Shown in pieces: positions 7,104 through 8,589 of a stretch of DNA of 8,589 nucleotides (the stretch's first letter is position 1; each line of letters starts with the position of its first letter). Under the pieces are notes generated by a model, which worked only from the letters and a program-made list of their open reading frames with translations, was not told the origin of the DNA and did no database searches. Where the stretch lies: positions 1 to 8,589 of the forward strand of contig JAAEMC010000907.1 of the NCBI GenBank assembly GCA_024225895.1, written 5' to 3'. The DNA is from Desulfobacteraceae bacterium (GTDB lineage: Bacteria > Desulfobacterota > Desulfobacteria > Desulfobacterales > Desulfobacteraceae). A program made the position numbers and the translations under genes.

Positions 7104-8589
7104 TGGAAATTAAAGCAGAAGAAATAAGCCAAATAATAAAAGACCAGATCAAGGGTTTTGACGCAGACGTCGACTTGAGTGAAACTGGTGTTGTTCTTTC
7201 AGCGGGTGACGGTATTGCCCGCGTATATGGTCTTGAAAAAGTAAAAGCAATGGAGTTGGTTGAGTTCCCCGGCGGAATCCTCGGCCTTGCATTGAACCTT
7301 GAAGAAGATAATGTCGGTGTTGCTATTTTAGGTGATGATAAAGCGATTAAAGAGGGCGACACTGTAAAACGGACAGACCGTATTGCATCGGTTCCTGTTG
7401 GTGAGGAACTTCTTGGCCGTGTTGTTACCACAACTGGTGAGCCTGTTGACGGTAAAGGCCCGATTAATACTGATAAATACATGAATATGGAATTGGTTGC
7501 ACCGGGTGTTATTGCCAGAAAATCAGTCCATGAACCCTGTTATACCGGTGCAAAAGCGGTTGACGGTATGACGCCTGTTGGAAGAGGACAGCGCGAACTG
7601 ATTATTGGAGACCGGCAGATTGGTAAAACAGCCCTTGCTGTTGATGCCATCATCGCTCAGAAAGAAACAGATATGAAATGTATCTATGTCGCCTGTGGTC
7701 AGAAGAAATCAACGGTTGCACAGGTTGTTTCTGCTCTTGAGGAGCATGGGGCAATGGAATATACAACTGTAGTTATTGCATCTGCTTCTGAATCAGCTGC
7801 CATGCAGTACCTTGCACCATATGCAGGATGTGCCATGGGTGAATACTTCAGAGATAACAGTCAGCATGCCATGATCATTTATGACGATCTTTCAAAACAG
7901 GCAGCAGCTTATCGTCAGGTGTCCCTGCTTCTCAGACGTCCTCCAGGACGTGAAGCATTCCCTGGTGATATTTTCTACAACCATTCCCGTCTGCTTGAAC
8001 GGTCTGCAAAACTCAATGATGAGCTTGGTGCCGGATCTCTTACAGCACTCCCGATAATCGAAACACAAGAAGGCGATGTGTCCGCATTTATTCCGACCAA
8101 CGTTATCTCCATTACTGACGGCCAGATCTTTCTTGTTAAAGATCTTTTCTTTGCTGGTATTCGTCCTGCCATTGATGTTGGTATCTCTGTATCCCGTGTT
8201 GGTGGTGCAGCGCAGGTTAAAGCAATGAGCCAGGTTGCAGGTACCCTCCGTATGGATCTTGCCCAGTATCGTGAACTTGAAGCATTTGCCGCATTCGGGT
8301 CAGATCTTGATGAAGCGACTCAGAAACAGCTTACACGTGGAGAAAGACTTGTTGAACTTTTGAAGCAGCCTCAGTTCCAGCCGCTTACAATGGAAAAAAT
8401 GGTTGTAGCGCTTTATGCCGGAACCAGAGGATACATTGATAAGTATCCTAAAGAAATGGTGTCTAAATATGAAGAAGGACTTTATCCTTTTGTAGAAAAC
8501 CGCTTTCCTGAAGTTTTCTCCGGTCTAAAAGAAGATGAAAAAATTACAGATGAAATTGAAGGCAAGCTGAAACAATGCCTGGAAGCCTA
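7103..8589 (+). CDS. atpA: ATP synthase F1 subunit alpha (3' end missing)
   Basis: Alpha alternates with beta in the catalytic head; its nucleotide sites are non-catalytic, and it supplies an arginine to the beta active site. The open frame gives 495 residues and runs off the window. By alignment with the end of E. coli alpha, about seven residues and the stop are missing (expected total near 502). Seen in order are the N-terminal delta/b-contact helix, a beta-barrel domain with [10 protein letters not shown], the P-loop at 169-176 (GDRQIGKT, with I173 where T is usual), [30 protein letters not shown] and the S-V-S-R-V-G-G signature with arginine finger R365. The loop before GSLTALP is 11 residues shorter than in E. 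coli, as in many other bacteria. AGGGTGA (7087-7093) precedes the ATG by 9 nt. Subunits gamma, beta and epsilon probably follow. Confidence 0.98.
   Translation, partial: MEIKAEEISQIIKDQIKGFDADVDLSETGVVLSAGDGIARVYGLEKVKAMELVEFPGGILGLALNLEEDNVGVAILGDDKAIKEGDTVKRTDRIASVPVGEELLGRVVTTTGEPVDGKGPINTDKYMNMELVAPGVIARKSVHEPCYTGAKAVDGMTPVGRGQRELIIGDRQIGKTALAVDAIIAQKETDMKCIYVACGQKKSTVAQVVSALEEHGAMEYTTVVIASASESAAMQYLAPYAGCAMGEYFRDNSQHAMIIYDDLSKQAAAYRQVSLLLRRPPGREAFPGDIFYNHSRLLERSAKLNDELGAGSLTALPIIETQEGDVSAFIPTNVISITDGQIFLVKDLFFAGIRPAIDVGISVSRVGGAAQVKAMSQVAGTLRMDLAQYRELEAFAAFGSDLDEATQKQLTRGERLVELLKQPQFQPLTMEKMVVALYAGTRGYIDKYPKEMVSKYEEGLYPFVENRFPEVFSGLKEDEKITDEIEGKLKQCLEA

Noticed and set aside
6997..7482. 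161-codon open frame on the - strand across atpH and atpA
   Set aside because: It spans the boundary of two secure genes on the other strand and has no recognisable motif.

Overview
The window reads as an ordinary but compact chromosomal housekeeping region with every gene on the + strand. It holds the cell-elongation cluster mreB-mreC-mreD-pbp2(mrdA)-rodA, a 342-base intergenic region, and the first four genes of an F1Fo ATP synthase operon (b', b, delta, alpha). The first gene is cut at its 5' end and the last at its 3' end. No mobile element, CRISPR array, rRNA or tRNA was seen.

The organism is probably a Gram-negative deltaproteobacterium (Desulfobacterota), plausibly a Desulfobacter-like sulfate reducer. 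The clues are moderately AT-rich DNA, a complete Rod-system operon of Gram-negative type, an ATP synthase operon that opens with paired b' and b genes rather than with a and c, and a b subunit with a signal-peptide-like N-terminus. This placement is an inference from gene order and protein character, not from a database search.

Layout: (1) Bases 2-5185 carry the elongasome. MreB is the actin-like scaffold, MreC and MreD are its membrane partners, PBP2 is the transpeptidase and RodA the SEDS glycosyltransferase. Most gaps are 1-4 nt, so this is almost certainly one transcript. The exception is the 50-nt mreC-mreD gap, where the only good ribosome site serves a 7-codon reading frame whose stop overlaps the mreD start. 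(2) Bases 5186-5527 have no convincing gene. They contain several inverted repeats, including a perfect 10-bp hairpin, and a good candidate promoter placed just before the atp genes. (3) Bases 5528-8589 carry atpF'-atpF-atpH-atpA. Each downstream gene starts on the last base of the preceding stop codon (TAATG), with a Shine-Dalgarno sequence inside the end of the upstream gene. The b/b' stalk and delta join Fo to the alpha3beta3 head. Subunits gamma, beta and epsilon are expected just beyond the window, and a and c probably lie elsewhere in the genome.

I did not find an evidently new biological system. The points most worth a second look are the odd start of mreD, a Cys/His set in PBP2 that matches the positions of a zinc site described in other PBP2 proteins, and the hairpin/promoter arrangement ahead of the ATP synthase genes.
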